Source: HXMU1420-13 sp024742815
Lineage (GTDB): Bacteria > Bacteroidota > Rhodothermia > Balneolales > Balneolaceae
Direction of reading: 5' to 3'
DNA length: 64,000 nucleotides
Assembly (NCBI GenBank): GCA_024742815.1
Contig: JANSXX010000001.1
Location: forward strand, 626,191-690,190
Part shown: piece by piece, positions 42,755 through 50,510 of the stretch
How the letters are laid out: every line of letters starts with the position of its first letter
Position numbering within the stretch: position 1 is the stretch's first letter
The notes under the pieces: generated by a model
The model's input: the letters and a program-made list of their open reading frames with translations, nothing else
The model's database searches: none
What the model was told of the DNA's origin: nothing
Made by a program: the position numbers and the translations under genes

Positions 42755-43159
42755 TTATTTATAGTCCGAGTCAGCTAATTGTTTTTCAAGAGCTGAGATT
42801 CTGTTTTTTAGTCGATTAACTTCAATATCTTGTTGAGTGATTCTTACAAATTCACCATCAATATTGGTTTCAATCCAAAGTTTTTCGCCTTTATCGAACT
42901 TTACTTTGGTTACCAATTCGTAAGTGTTGTGATCGTACAGTTTCCAGATTCCATGCTCCAAGAAACTTTCATCATTTTTGAAATAAAATCCTTCCTGTAA
43001 AACACCGCCCTCTGCACTATACATGGTCATCGAGTAATGGTCACCAGTCAAATGAGTAACAATTTTCTGATTCTCAACTTGTTCAATGGTGTTCTGTGCT
43101 GTTGAGTTTGTTAATCCGGTAAAAAGGATAAAAACAAGGGTAAGTAATAATGTTTTCAT
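42755..43159 (-). CDS. Small secreted hypothetical protein with C-terminal coiled coil
   Basis: 134 aa. The signal peptide MKTLLLTLVFILFTGLTNSTAQ is cleaved near residue 22. The mature part has a beta-rich segment (HYSMTMYSAEGGVLQEGFYFKNDESFLEHGIWKLYD) that resembles 'morn-like' toxin-antitoxin or lipocalin strands only superficially, and ends in a heptad-patterned helix (DIEVNRLKNRISALEKQLAD). No family recognised. It is exported to the periplasm. Followed by a 51-aa membrane protein gene with a strong ribosome-binding site. Confidence 0.7.
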   Translation of the reverse strand: MKTLLLTLVFILFTGLTNSTAQNTIEQVENQKIVTHLTGDHYSMTMYSAEGGVLQEGFYFKNDESFLEHGIWKLYDHNTYELVTKVKFDKGEKLWIETNIDGEFVRITQQDIEVNRLKNRISALEKQLADSDYK

Positions 43160-43247
43160 AGCAATACCTCTCTAATTAGTTGCTATCCAATGTTACCAAA
43201 TTGTTAACATAAAGTAAAGCAGATGTTAACATAAATTTAACACACTG

Positions 43248-44114
43248 TTAAGAAAACTGATTCAGTCGTGCCTCTACACGTTCAGTTTGAATTGCTAACT
43301 GTAGAGCATCGTAACTATTATACCCTGTTTCTTTACCCATTTGAATGGACTTCAAAAATAATAGAGCCGCTTTTTCGGCTGCTTTTGATGCATCAAATTC
43401 TTGCTTTTCAAAATAAATTCTCTGCGAATCGTTTACTCTCCCAATCCGAACAGTTTGATCAAGAACATTGCATTCTAATATTTCATACTTGTTGGCAGCA
43501 AGCCGCTGATGTCTGTTCGATCCCGAGCCTGAATAAATATTTATGGTTGCAGTTGATCCATTATCAAATCTCAGAAATAAGTGAATGGCAATAGGGTAGC
43601 TGCCCGATAGGAAAACTGATTTAGCTTCAATATGATGAATGCCGGAATCGAGCCATTTCATACAAAGTCCGATTTCATCTATCCAGTAACTTTTAAAAGA
43701 CGACTGGAGGTTTACAATCGTGTTTTTTTCAATTTCTTTATCAATATGCAGATAAGAGGGTCTGGGTAATTTATCCATCATCCATCGTGTAGCCGGTGCT
43801 AACGATGGCCACTGTGAAAATTGAACTCTGCATCCCGATTCTTTAGCCGACCGGTGGATTTTTTCCAACATTTTAATGTCGGTGGGTTGCTTCGCAATGA
43901 AAAAGCAATGAAATCCTTTACGTACTCCTTCCAATAATACTTGTAGGTTTTCAGGACTTTCATCCAAAATAAAACATGCATCCACTGAGTTCAGATCCTG
44001 AATGGTGGGGCACAATTCAACCTCGCTTACAATATTATGTGGGCGTAAATGTTGCTCCCAGGCAACTGCTCGTGTTGCATCTCCTACAATTCCAACTTTC
44101 ATGTTTATAGCCAT
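43248..44114 (-). CDS. Gfo/Idh/MocA-like oxidoreductase (divergent)
   Basis: 288 aa. The N-terminus MKVGIVGDATRAVAW is a modified Rossmann opening, and the following segments (VDACFILDESPENLQVLLEGVRKGFHCFFIAKQPTD, ARWSLAPATRWMMD) follow the layout of Gfo/Idh/MocA proteins, where the Lys of EKP is catalytic; here the string is AKQP. The C-terminal part (DSGIHHIEAKSVFL...TATINIYSGSGS) matches the substrate domain. At 288 aa it is shorter than the usual 330-380. The fingerprint Gly pattern is degenerate (GIVGDATRA), so cofactor binding is uncertain. Start at 44114 or at the next ATG, 44102. Confidence 0.65.
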   Translation of the reverse strand: MAINMKVGIVGDATRAVAWEQHLRPHNIVSEVELCPTIQDLNSVDACFILDESPENLQVLLEGVRKGFHCFFIAKQPTDIKMLEKIHRSAKESGCRVQFSQWPSLAPATRWMMDKLPRPSYLHIDKEIEKNTIVNLQSSFKSYWIDEIGLCMKWLDSGIHHIEAKSVFLSGSYPIAIHLFLRFDNGSTATINIYSGSGSNRHQRLAANKYEILECNVLDQTVRIGRVNDSQRIYFEKQEFDASKAAEKAALLFLKSIQMGKETGYNSYDALQLAIQTERVEARLNQFS

Positions 44115-44162
44115 TAATTTTGGCTAAAATGCAAATGGAGATGCTATTTTCCAACTACGAGA

Positions 44163-44342
44163 TTAGTCGGGCATTACAATTGCGAGAATAAAATACATAA
44201 GGATGGTGGAGCCGTATAAAAAAGCGAATATGATGAATAGTATTCGTACAATTGTTGGATCCCATCCCAAATACTCTGCTAATCCACCACAAACCCCGGC
44301 GAGCATTTTGTCCTTTCTTGATTTTTTTAACTTTGCAGGCAT
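44163..44342 (-). CDS. 59-aa PspC-domain protein
   Basis: Read directly from the DNA: ATG at 44342, stop TAA at 44163-44165. The product is a minimal PspC domain: a basic N-terminus (MPAKLKKSRKDK), the hallmark MLAGVCGGLAEYLGWDPTIV, and a hydrophobic helix RILFIIFAFLYGSTILMYFILAIVMP. PspC proteins act in phage-shock/envelope-stress responses; short stand-alone versions are common in Bacteroidota. It lies downstream of the BlaR-like gene on the same strand, but a terminator separates them. Confidence 0.85.
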   Translation of the reverse strand: MPAKLKKSRKDKMLAGVCGGLAEYLGWDPTIVRILFIIFAFLYGSTILMYFILAIVMPD

Positions 44343-44403
44343 AGTTTTTTGAATTTATGTCATAAATCAACGGCAGGATACGACGCGGAATTGAAATGGT
44401 TAC

Positions 44404-44436
44404 AAAAAAAAGCGAAATATTTTTTATTTCGCTTTT
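44404..44436 (-). terminator. Intrinsic terminator after the BlaR-like gene
   Basis: On the minus strand GCGAAATA-AAAAA-TATTTCGC, with flanking A/T pairs, is followed by eight T. It lies 25 bp after the stop of the M56 gene. Confidence 0.85.
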
Positions 44437-44460
44437 CACTTATAAAAAGATTGGGTTTCA

Positions 44461-46029
44461 CTACTTTTGTAGCCTGAAAACTATTGGCATACTCATCTGA
44501 ACATTTACTTTTTGACCTCTTTGTAAACCGGGAGTAAACTTCGTGTTTTTAATCACACGTAGTGCCTCTTCGTCGCAACCGCCACCGATTCCTTTAATCA
44601 CCTGAGGATTTTGAACATTTCCGTCTTTGTCGACTACGAATTGCACAACAACTCGTCCTTCAATACCAGTTTTTCGAGCTTCTTCTGGATAGTTAATTTG
44701 CGTTATTAAGCTGTTAATTCCACCGCTCGGTTCGGGCATTTGTTCCACTTTACTGAAGAATTCCGCATCATTGTATTTGTTATCTGCTTTTTCAGCAGTT
44801 TTAGAGGTTATATAAATTGCTTTAGTTGTCCCGGAATTATCAACCCGTATTGAGCCTATGTTTTCGGTTAAGATTGCATCGTTTAGATTTTCAACTTCGG
44901 TAAGTGTGCCATCGATATAAATCTTGTACTCTTGTGATTGTACCTGTTCCAGATTTAAAAAAGGAGGGCTTTTGGTTTCCATCTCAGGAAAATCTGATTG
45001 TGAGGATGTTTCGGTACAAGCCGTTGCAACCGTTATTGTAAGAGCAATAAGGGTAATACTTGCTAAATTCAGAACTTTTTGTGGTTTACTTTTAATCATA
45101 GACATGTTTTGTATTCGCTTTTTTAGATTTGAACTTTGTTCGGTTAAAGCGATCTGGAGGTTGGGTTGGTGATCAGAAGATTGTGAAACACTGAAAATCA
45201 GCTTCGCATATTGTGTAGGCGAAGCATGAAATTCAGTGATAACCTCCTGATCACAGGATGTTTCGCGAAAGTCATTAATTTGAGTAATCAAATTGTTTAT
45301 AAGTGGATTAAACCCAATTAAACTTCTGATAAAGCTTATCAACACATTCAACTTATAATCTCTTCGGTGAATATGAATCAATTCATGTGCAACTATCATA
45401 TTAAAGGTAGTATGATCGTCTTGTAGAAATTTCGGTACTACAATGATTGGAGTTTCCCATCCGAATGTAAATGGAGTGCTAACATCAGCTGATCCAATAA
45501 AAATTTGAGAGTGATAATTCAAAGCTGATCGGAAGTTAGCAGAGTTCAGTTGATTGTGATCCGATAATAAATCTAGCTTCAGCTTTTGCCGTAACCTTCT
45601 AAGATTCACTAAATTTACCATTAACTGAATGATTCGATAACAAGACAGAATCATCACACAATAGGTAGTTAGTGCAACAAAGCTATAAAAATTAAATGAA
45701 GTGGCTGAAGAAGCATCCGTCAAATAAGCGCTAAATGATAAGTCGGGTACAGGAACCGTTAGCACTGCGAAAACAGTGCTAGATTCAGTAATACTACCGG
45801 TAAATAGGCTTGTTATTGGTGTAATAATCCAATTTAGAAATATAGCAGTAGGGAAAGATATCAATAGAGCTACTCGGAGGTAATAATCAAAAAATGGTTG
45901 ATTGGATTTTCGCATCTGTACCAGATACAAAACGATACCGACTAGAATTGTCCACCATAAAAAAGGGATCCAAAATTTATGAAAGGCTTGCTCCCCAAAA
46001 TTTGATAAAGCAGAAAAATCCATACCCAT
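44461..46029 (-). CDS. M56-family BlaR1-like membrane metalloprotease with TonB C-terminal domain
   Basis: 522 aa. Four membrane helices occupy the N-terminal third (FWWTILVGIVLYLVQM, VALLISFPTAIFLNWI, YSFVALTTYCVMILSCYR, and one after the protease part, NLASITLIALTITVATACTE). The M56 zinc site is MIVAHELIHIHRRDYK (HExxH). The C-terminal 90 residues form a TonB_C domain (YPEEARKTGIEGRVVVQFVVDKDGNVQNPQVIKGIGGGCDEEALRVIK). BlaR1-like proteases cleave the BlaI-type repressor on sensing envelope stress; M56-TonB fusions are frequent in Bacteroidota. The start overlaps the BlaI gene stop (TAATG), with GGAGGAGAG as ribosome-binding site. Confidence 0.9.
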   Translation of the reverse strand: MGMDFSALSNFGEQAFHKFWIPFLWWTILVGIVLYLVQMRKSNQPFFDYYLRVALLISFPTAIFLNWIITPITSLFTGSITESSTVFAVLTVPVPDLSFSAYLTDASSATSFNFYSFVALTTYCVMILSCYRIIQLMVNLVNLRRLRQKLKLDLLSDHNQLNSANFRSALNYHSQIFIGSADVSTPFTFGWETPIIVVPKFLQDDHTTFNMIVAHELIHIHRRDYKLNVLISFIRSLIGFNPLINNLITQINDFRETSCDQEVITEFHASPTQYAKLIFSVSQSSDHQPNLQIALTEQSSNLKKRIQNMSMIKSKPQKVLNLASITLIALTITVATACTETSSQSDFPEMETKSPPFLNLEQVQSQEYKIYIDGTLTEVENLNDAILTENIGSIRVDNSGTTKAIYITSKTAEKADNKYNDAEFFSKVEQMPEPSGGINSLITQINYPEEARKTGIEGRVVVQFVVDKDGNVQNPQVIKGIGGGCDEEALRVIKNTKFTPGLQRGQKVNVQMSMPIVFRLQK

Positions 46030-46409
46030 TATCTCTCCTCCATATTATCAATCAGTTTCTTTATCTCTGCCAGTTCCTCTTTAGATACCTGTTCGTTTTG
46101 AACCAGTGTTTGCACCAGCGCTGCCGCAGAGCCATTAAACACTTTCTCAAGCGTGAGGTTTAATAATTTACTTTTTACTTTTTCTGGATCTTGTTTGCGC
46201 GTTGCACTATACACATAGGCATTCCCTTCTTTACGATACTTTAAAGCTCCTTTTTCAGTAAGGTTTTTCATAACAGTCATTATAGTGGTGTAGGCCACTT
46301 GCCTTTTTTTAAGTATTCGATTTCTTACATCATTTACGGTGGCTTCTTCTAATTCCCACACAATTTGAAGAACTTCAAGTTCGGTTTTGCCTAAGGGGAT
46401 CGCTTTCAT
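46029..46409 (-). CDS. BlaI/MecI/CopY-family transcriptional repressor
   Basis: 126 aa, winged helix plus dimerisation helices: LGKTELEVLQIVWELEEATVNDVRNRILKKRQVAYTTIMTVMKNLTEKGALKYRKEGNAYVYSA is the family signature, including the VAYTTIMT recognition helix. The C-terminal part (LLNLTLEKVFNGSAAALVQTLVQNEQVSKEELAEIKKLID) forms the dimer and holds the usual cleavage region. It is the first gene of a two-gene operon with the M56 protease. A dyad at 46427-46446 is the likely operator. Confidence 0.93.
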   Translation of the reverse strand: MKAIPLGKTELEVLQIVWELEEATVNDVRNRILKKRQVAYTTIMTVMKNLTEKGALKYRKEGNAYVYSATRKQDPEKVKSKLLNLTLEKVFNGSAAALVQTLVQNEQVSKEELAEIKKLIDNMEER

Positions 46410-46426
46410 TTTATTACTATTGAGTT

Positions 46427-46446
46427 AATACTAAGAACATAGTATT
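46427..46446. promoter_or_regulatory. Putative BlaI-type operator
   Basis: AATACTA-AGAACA-TAGTATT (plus-strand reading) is an inverted repeat with 7-base arms, containing the TACTA/TAGTA half-sites typical of BlaI/MecI operators. It lies 18-37 bp upstream of the BlaI start and 11 bp from a -7-like box for the divergent photolyase gene. Confidence 0.6.
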
Positions 46447-46456
46447 TAATTTAATC

Positions 46457-46464
46457 TAAGTTTG
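46457..46464 (+). promoter_or_regulatory. Bacteroidota-type -7 box upstream of the FeS photolyase
   Basis: TAAGTTTG followed by C fits TAnnTTTGC and lies 49 bp before the ATG at 46513. No clear -33 element was found; the BlaI dyad occupies the corresponding region. Confidence 0.35.
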
Positions 46465-46512
46465 CAACTCCTTTTTTGGAACGCTTTTTTGACGGATGCT
46501 TTTTGATTGGGT

Positions 46513-48084
46513 ATGAGTAAACGACCTTTTTTATCCCAAATTGACCAACGCATAGAAAAACCAGAACTTGGAAATGCTGAAAAAGCTGTATTTATACTTC
46601 ACGATCAGTTAAATCTTGATCATTGGCCCAACTGGGTGAAAGAAGAAAAACCGCTGCTGATTTTTATTGAATCGAAAGCGAAAGGGAGCAGCTTGCCTTA
46701 TCACAAAAAGAAGTTAGTGTATGTACTAAGTAGTATGAGGCATTTTGCAATCGAATGTGCGGAAGTAGGATATCCCGTGTACTATCATTCTACAGAAAAG
46801 TGGTATGGGGATGCATTAACTGAAATGTTGGAACAGCAGGATCATCTATCACTTTTTATGATGGAAGCATCCGAATGGGATACTCGGGAGCAACAACAAA
46901 CGATTAAAAATGAGTTCGAGAGAAGTGTAGAAGTCATTCCCAATAATTTCTTTCTGGCTGATGTCAATGAGTATAAAGACAAAATTGCCCCCGGCTATCG
47001 AATGGAGTATTTCTATCGAGATATGCGACGAATGACCGGCTATTTAATGAACGGGACTGAGCCCGAAGGTGGTGAATGGAATTACGATGAGGAAAATCGG
47101 AAGAAACTCCCAAGAAAGATCAACATTCCAAGTATTGCAAGCACCGAAACCGACGAGATAACAGAGGAAGTTATAGAGTTGATCGCAGCGAACTACAGCG
47201 ATCATTTTGGGGATATTGATGGATTTGATCTAGCTGTTACTCGTAGACAAGCTCTTTACAGGCTCAATGAATTCATTGATGAACGGCTGGATGAATTTGG
47301 TCCATATGAGGATGCTATGGCCACAGGGAAAGATGTGATTTTCCATTCTCAATTATCCATTTATATGAATAACGGACTGCTTCATCCCAAAGAAGTATGT
47401 GATAAAGCACAAGAAGCCTACGATGCCGGTAAAGCAAAATTGAATTCTGTAGAGGGTTTTATCCGACAAATTATTGGTTGGCGTGAATTTGTTCGAGTGT
47501 ATTATGAGGCAATGATGCCGGATGTAAGAGAAACGAATTACTTTGGCTTCGATAAACCATTGCCCGATTTATATTGGTCCGGTGAAACCAAAATGCACTG
47601 CATGAGCGAATGTGTACGTCCGGTTATAAAAGATGGTTATTCTCATCATATTCCAAGATTGATGGTGCTGAGTAACTTCTCTAATCTAACACATACCGAT
47701 CCAAGAAAGCTAAACGAATGGTTTTGGTTTGGATATTTGGATGCCTACGAATGGGTGGTGCTGCCAAACGTATTGGGAATGAGCACCTTTGCCGATGGAG
47801 GAGTTTTAGCTTCAAAACCGTATGTGGCAGGTGGGAATTACATCAACAAAATGAGCGATTACTGCAAAAGTTGCTCTTACTCGATCAAGGAAAAGACTGG
47901 TGACAAAGCCTGTCCATTTAATTATTTATACTGGAATTTCATCGATCAGCAGCGAGAAACATTCCTGGAAAATGGAAGAGCAAATTTTATGGTAAACATG
48001 TTCGATAAAAAAGATGATGTAGAGAAAAAAGCCATCCGTGAATCGAGCGAAAAGTTCATCAACAATTTGAAGCGGTATGATTAA
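46513..48084 (+). CDS. Cryptochrome/photolyase family protein, FeS-BCP (PhrB, (6-4) photolyase) type
   Basis: 523 aa from the ATG at 46513 (a TTG two codons upstream is less likely). The N-terminal half is the antenna domain (FILHDQLNLDHWP, as in the DUF523/photolyase-related group); the C-terminal half is the FAD-binding domain (GWREFVRVYYEAMMPDVRETNYF, LNEWFWFGYLDAYEWVVLPNVLGMSTFADGGVLASKPYVAGGNYINKMSDYC). Four cysteines for a [4Fe-4S] cluster are present: one in MHCMSEC and three in DYCKSCSYSIKEKTGDKACP, matching the bacterial (6-4) photolyase PhrB pattern. It repairs (6-4) photoproducts using light; a cryptochrome-like signalling role is possible. The SS-repeat array lies downstream. Confidence 0.9.
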   Translation: MSKRPFLSQIDQRIEKPELGNAEKAVFILHDQLNLDHWPNWVKEEKPLLIFIESKAKGSSLPYHKKKLVYVLSSMRHFAIECAEVGYPVYYHSTEKWYGDALTEMLEQQDHLSLFMMEASEWDTREQQQTIKNEFERSVEVIPNNFFLADVNEYKDKIAPGYRMEYFYRDMRRMTGYLMNGTEPEGGEWNYDEENRKKLPRKINIPSIASTETDEITEEVIELIAANYSDHFGDIDGFDLAVTRRQALYRLNEFIDERLDEFGPYEDAMATGKDVIFHSQLSIYMNNGLLHPKEVCDKAQEAYDAGKAKLNSVEGFIRQIIGWREFVRVYYEAMMPDVRETNYFGFDKPLPDLYWSGETKMHCMSECVRPVIKDGYSHHIPRLMVLSNFSNLTHTDPRKLNEWFWFGYLDAYEWVVLPNVLGMSTFADGGVLASKPYVAGGNYINKMSDYCKSCSYSIKEKTGDKACPFNYLYWNFIDQQRETFLENGRANFMVNMFDKKDDVEKKAIRESSEKFINNLKRYD

Positions 48085-48164
48085 TTAAGAATGGTTCAAT
48101 TATCAATTAAGAATTAACTTTTAAACAGTTTATTATTTATTTATTCCATTCTACTATTTTTATT

Positions 48165-48276
48165 CTGCTAACTGCTAACTGCTAACTGCTAACTGCTAAC
48201 TGCTAACTGCTAACTGCTAACTGCTAACTGCTAACTGCTAACTGCTAACTGCTAACTGCTAACTGCTAACTGTTAA
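48165..48276. repeat. Heptanucleotide tandem array, 15 perfect units of CTGCTAA plus one variant
   Basis: Units of 7 bases run without interruption from 48165 to 48269, with a final CTGTTAA. The array lies 80 bp after the photolyase stop and 72 bp before the next gene. The heptamer places TAA stops in the forward frames, so no coding use is likely. The remaining DNA between 48085 and 48348 is AT-rich with no other feature. Confidence 0.95.
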
Positions 48277-48348
48277 TCTCACATCTATATGTTATAGAGC
48301 AAGTCATTCGATGAAAATACATTCGTAGCAGAACCTAACTACACTGCT

Positions 48349-49041
48349 ATGAAAACTACACATCTCTTTTTTCTGGTTACTCTATTATCGGCTTCAGCAA
48401 CAGCACAGCCCTTCAATTTCGATATCAGCTTTGCAATGGGTACTCCACAAGGTGCTTTTCAGCAATCTCTCGAACGTGATTCATACGGAGTTGATTTTGC
48501 ATTTACTTATCAAATTGGGCGCGATATTCCCATCCACATTGGTGCAGGAATGATGTATCAAAACTATGGCTGGCGCGAGCGAGAAACTCAATTTATAGAT
48601 GGTGTTCCTGAGGTAGATGTTAATGTGCGTACAACCAATAATATGATAACTCCTCAGCTAATCATGAGAATTGAGCCAAATTTAGGGAGCTTCTCGCCAT
48701 TCATTGAAGGTTCCGTAGGGTTCAACTATTTGTACACTCAATCTTCCATTACTGATTTGTACGACGATGAAGAGATCGCAAGCACTGTGAATTACGATTA
48801 CTTTACTTCGAATTCGGGTATTGGTGCAGGGGCTAAATTTCGACTATGGGAAGGCTTTAATGATGACGGTGACTTTGTTGGACTTCATCTTATTCTAAAA
48901 ACTAAATATATGTTAGGTGGAGAAGCGCTTTATCTAAAAGAGGGTGATTTAATCCCCAATGGTAATAACTTGGATTATGTAGTTAGCCAATCACGAACAG
49001 ATCTTACAACCTTCAACATTGGGCTTGTGTTTAATTTCTAA
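48349..49041 (+). CDS. Outer-membrane beta-barrel protein
   Basis: 230 aa. The signal peptide MKTTHLFFLVTLLSASATAQ is followed by alternating strands ending in an aromatic residue (TTFNIGLVFNF), the layout of small OmpA/OprF-type barrels (about eight strands: FNFDISFAMGTPQG, VDFAFTYQIGR, HIGAGMMYQNYGW, MITPQLIMRIEPN, SPFIEGSVGFNYLY, SGIGAGAKFRLWEG, GLHLILKTKYMLGG). No specific family. It has a strong terminator downstream and is monocistronic. The heptamer repeat array lies within its upstream region. Confidence 0.8.
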   Translation: MKTTHLFFLVTLLSASATAQPFNFDISFAMGTPQGAFQQSLERDSYGVDFAFTYQIGRDIPIHIGAGMMYQNYGWRERETQFIDGVPEVDVNVRTTNNMITPQLIMRIEPNLGSFSPFIEGSVGFNYLYTQSSITDLYDDEEIASTVNYDYFTSNSGIGAGAKFRLWEGFNDDGDFVGLHLILKTKYMLGGEALYLKEGDLIPNGNNLDYVVSQSRTDLTTFNIGLVFNF

Positions 49042-49062
49042 TCAGAAGCATTACAATGTATT

Positions 49063-49092
49063 AAGCCACTTTTCTGAAAGTGGCTTTTTTTG
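49063..49092 (+). terminator. Intrinsic terminator after the beta-barrel gene
   Basis: AAGCCACTTT-tctg-AAAGTGGCTT followed by a T run, 21 bp after the stop codon. Confidence 0.92.
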
Positions 49093-49130
49093 TTTATTGA
49101 TGTGCTTACATCATAAATAAAATAAATAAG

Positions 49131-49784
49131 ATGAAACTAAAAGAATTTGGGGTAATTGGTGTGGGAGCCATTGGGTTCTTTGCTCTTTCTTTTACCGGAT
49201 TTGAATGGGTGGCGCTTGGTTTTTTACTGATTTGTGCCATTATTTTTGTAGCTCTACTAGTTGGAAAGAGTAAAGCATACACAGTAAGTATGAGTACATA
49301 TCGGGTAATAACTTTAGCAGCGTTGTTATTAATTGTTGGTCATGCTTTACGCTTTGCTGTGGATTATGATCGGAGAAACTCACAGAAAGAAATCCTCCTT
49401 GAAATAAGGTCAACTATAGAACGGAGTGTTGCGAAATCGGATATCATGGAAAAAGGGTTTTACATCTACCGAAGTGTAGAAATGGGTGAACATGAAAGTA
49501 TTTTAGGTGCCTCCAAGGCGATTATTGGAGATCGTCTGCTGGAAAATAATGTCTACTTATCTGATTTCGATAAGTCACAAATTGAGTGGCCTACAAGTAA
49601 TGATGACGATGCAGACTTTTTCTATTCCATAAATGAAGAAGAGGATTTGCTAACATTTATTGTAGTGGCAAATATTCCACCCGGCGCAAATCCGGAGTAC
49701 GAAAACCGAAACGGGAATAAAGGAAAAATGGAAATGGAGTTTGTAGTATCAAAAGAGGGAGTGACTTATGAAATTCTTAACTAG
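49131..49784 (+). CDS. Hypothetical membrane protein
   Basis: 217 aa. Three N-terminal membrane helices (GVIGVGAIGFFALSF, WVALGFLLICAIIFVALLVG, YRVITLAALLLIVGHALRFAV) precede a roughly 130-residue soluble domain with acidic patches (TSNDDDADFFYSINEEED). No family recognised. It overlaps the next gene by 17 bp, and that gene also has membrane helices plus a small soluble C-terminal domain, so the two probably form one complex. No ribosome-binding site was checked beyond the ATG at 49131. Confidence 0.7.
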   Translation: MKLKEFGVIGVGAIGFFALSFTGFEWVALGFLLICAIIFVALLVGKSKAYTVSMSTYRVITLAALLLIVGHALRFAVDYDRRNSQKEILLEIRSTIERSVAKSDIMEKGFYIYRSVEMGEHESILGASKAIIGDRLLENNVYLSDFDKSQIEWPTSNDDDADFFYSINEEEDLLTFIVVANIPPGANPEYENRNGNKGKMEMEFVVSKEGVTYEILN

Positions 49785-50466
49785 AAGAATCAACGAGTGG
49801 CTGATTGTTATTGGCTTATTTCTGCTAGTATCTATGGCAATGGGATATATTATTGGCACATATATAAAAAGTCCGATGAGTTGGAATAACTTATTTAGTC
49901 CGGTAAGCACACAACTATTTTTAAGCCACGGATATCAAAATGCAATAGCGTTGTTTGCCGGTGATGCTTTAGATCCTATTCCAATACAAACCTATTTCAT
50001 CACATTTATAAGTGTAGTCATATACCTGATATTAGGTCCTTGGCTTCTGTATCATGGTTTTATTAGCTCCAGAAAAAATGAAGAATACAAGAAACCCTGG
50101 CAATGGTATGTGGGTGCTATTATTTGCGTTGGATCGCTTAGTATCCTTCCCATGACTTCATTTACAATGATAGTTACCCAAAATACAGCAATAAGTGCTG
50201 ATAAAAGTAGAGAAACCGATAAGCTTAGGCAGGAAGCATTTGATATAGGTTTTAAACTAGCTCAAGAAAAAGTGAAACAGTCATCAGGTTTTTCGCTCAC
50301 TTCATTTGAAAAAACGTATCCAAAAGAGCAAAATTTAGAGATTCAATTTGATGAAGTGGTTAAAGACTCACTCTATCGAATAGTTACAAAAAGTGGTAAA
50401 TATGATCTGAGCGTACAGGTGGATGTACAACCGTATGAAGAGGATTTTCTACTAATTCGGAATTAG
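49768..50466 (+). CDS. Hypothetical membrane protein
   Basis: 232 aa. Membrane helices near residues 11-30 (LIVIGLFLLVSMAMGYIIGTY), 72-95 (YFITFISVVIYLILGPWLLYHGF) and 112-135 (WYVGAIICVGSLSILPMTSFTMIV) are followed by a coiled or helical segment (DKLRQEAFDIGFKLAQEKVKQ) and a short beta-rich tail. No family recognised. The start lies inside the preceding gene (17-bp overlap), implying translational coupling. Confidence 0.7.
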   Translation: MKFLTRRINEWLIVIGLFLLVSMAMGYIIGTYIKSPMSWNNLFSPVSTQLFLSHGYQNAIALFAGDALDPIPIQTYFITFISVVIYLILGPWLLYHGFISSRKNEEYKKPWQWYVGAIICVGSLSILPMTSFTMIVTQNTAISADKSRETDKLRQEAFDIGFKLAQEKVKQSSGFSLTSFEKTYPKEQNLEIQFDEVVKDSLYRIVTKSGKYDLSVQVDVQPYEEDFLLIRN

Positions 50467-50510
50467 TAAAACTGCAATTCGGTTTGTGATACTAAAGAAC
50501 AAATTTCTAC

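Noticed and set aside
44155..44439. 94-aa open frame on the minus strand
   Set aside because: A different frame of the same DNA encodes a clear PspC protein (44163-44342); this one is its shadow.
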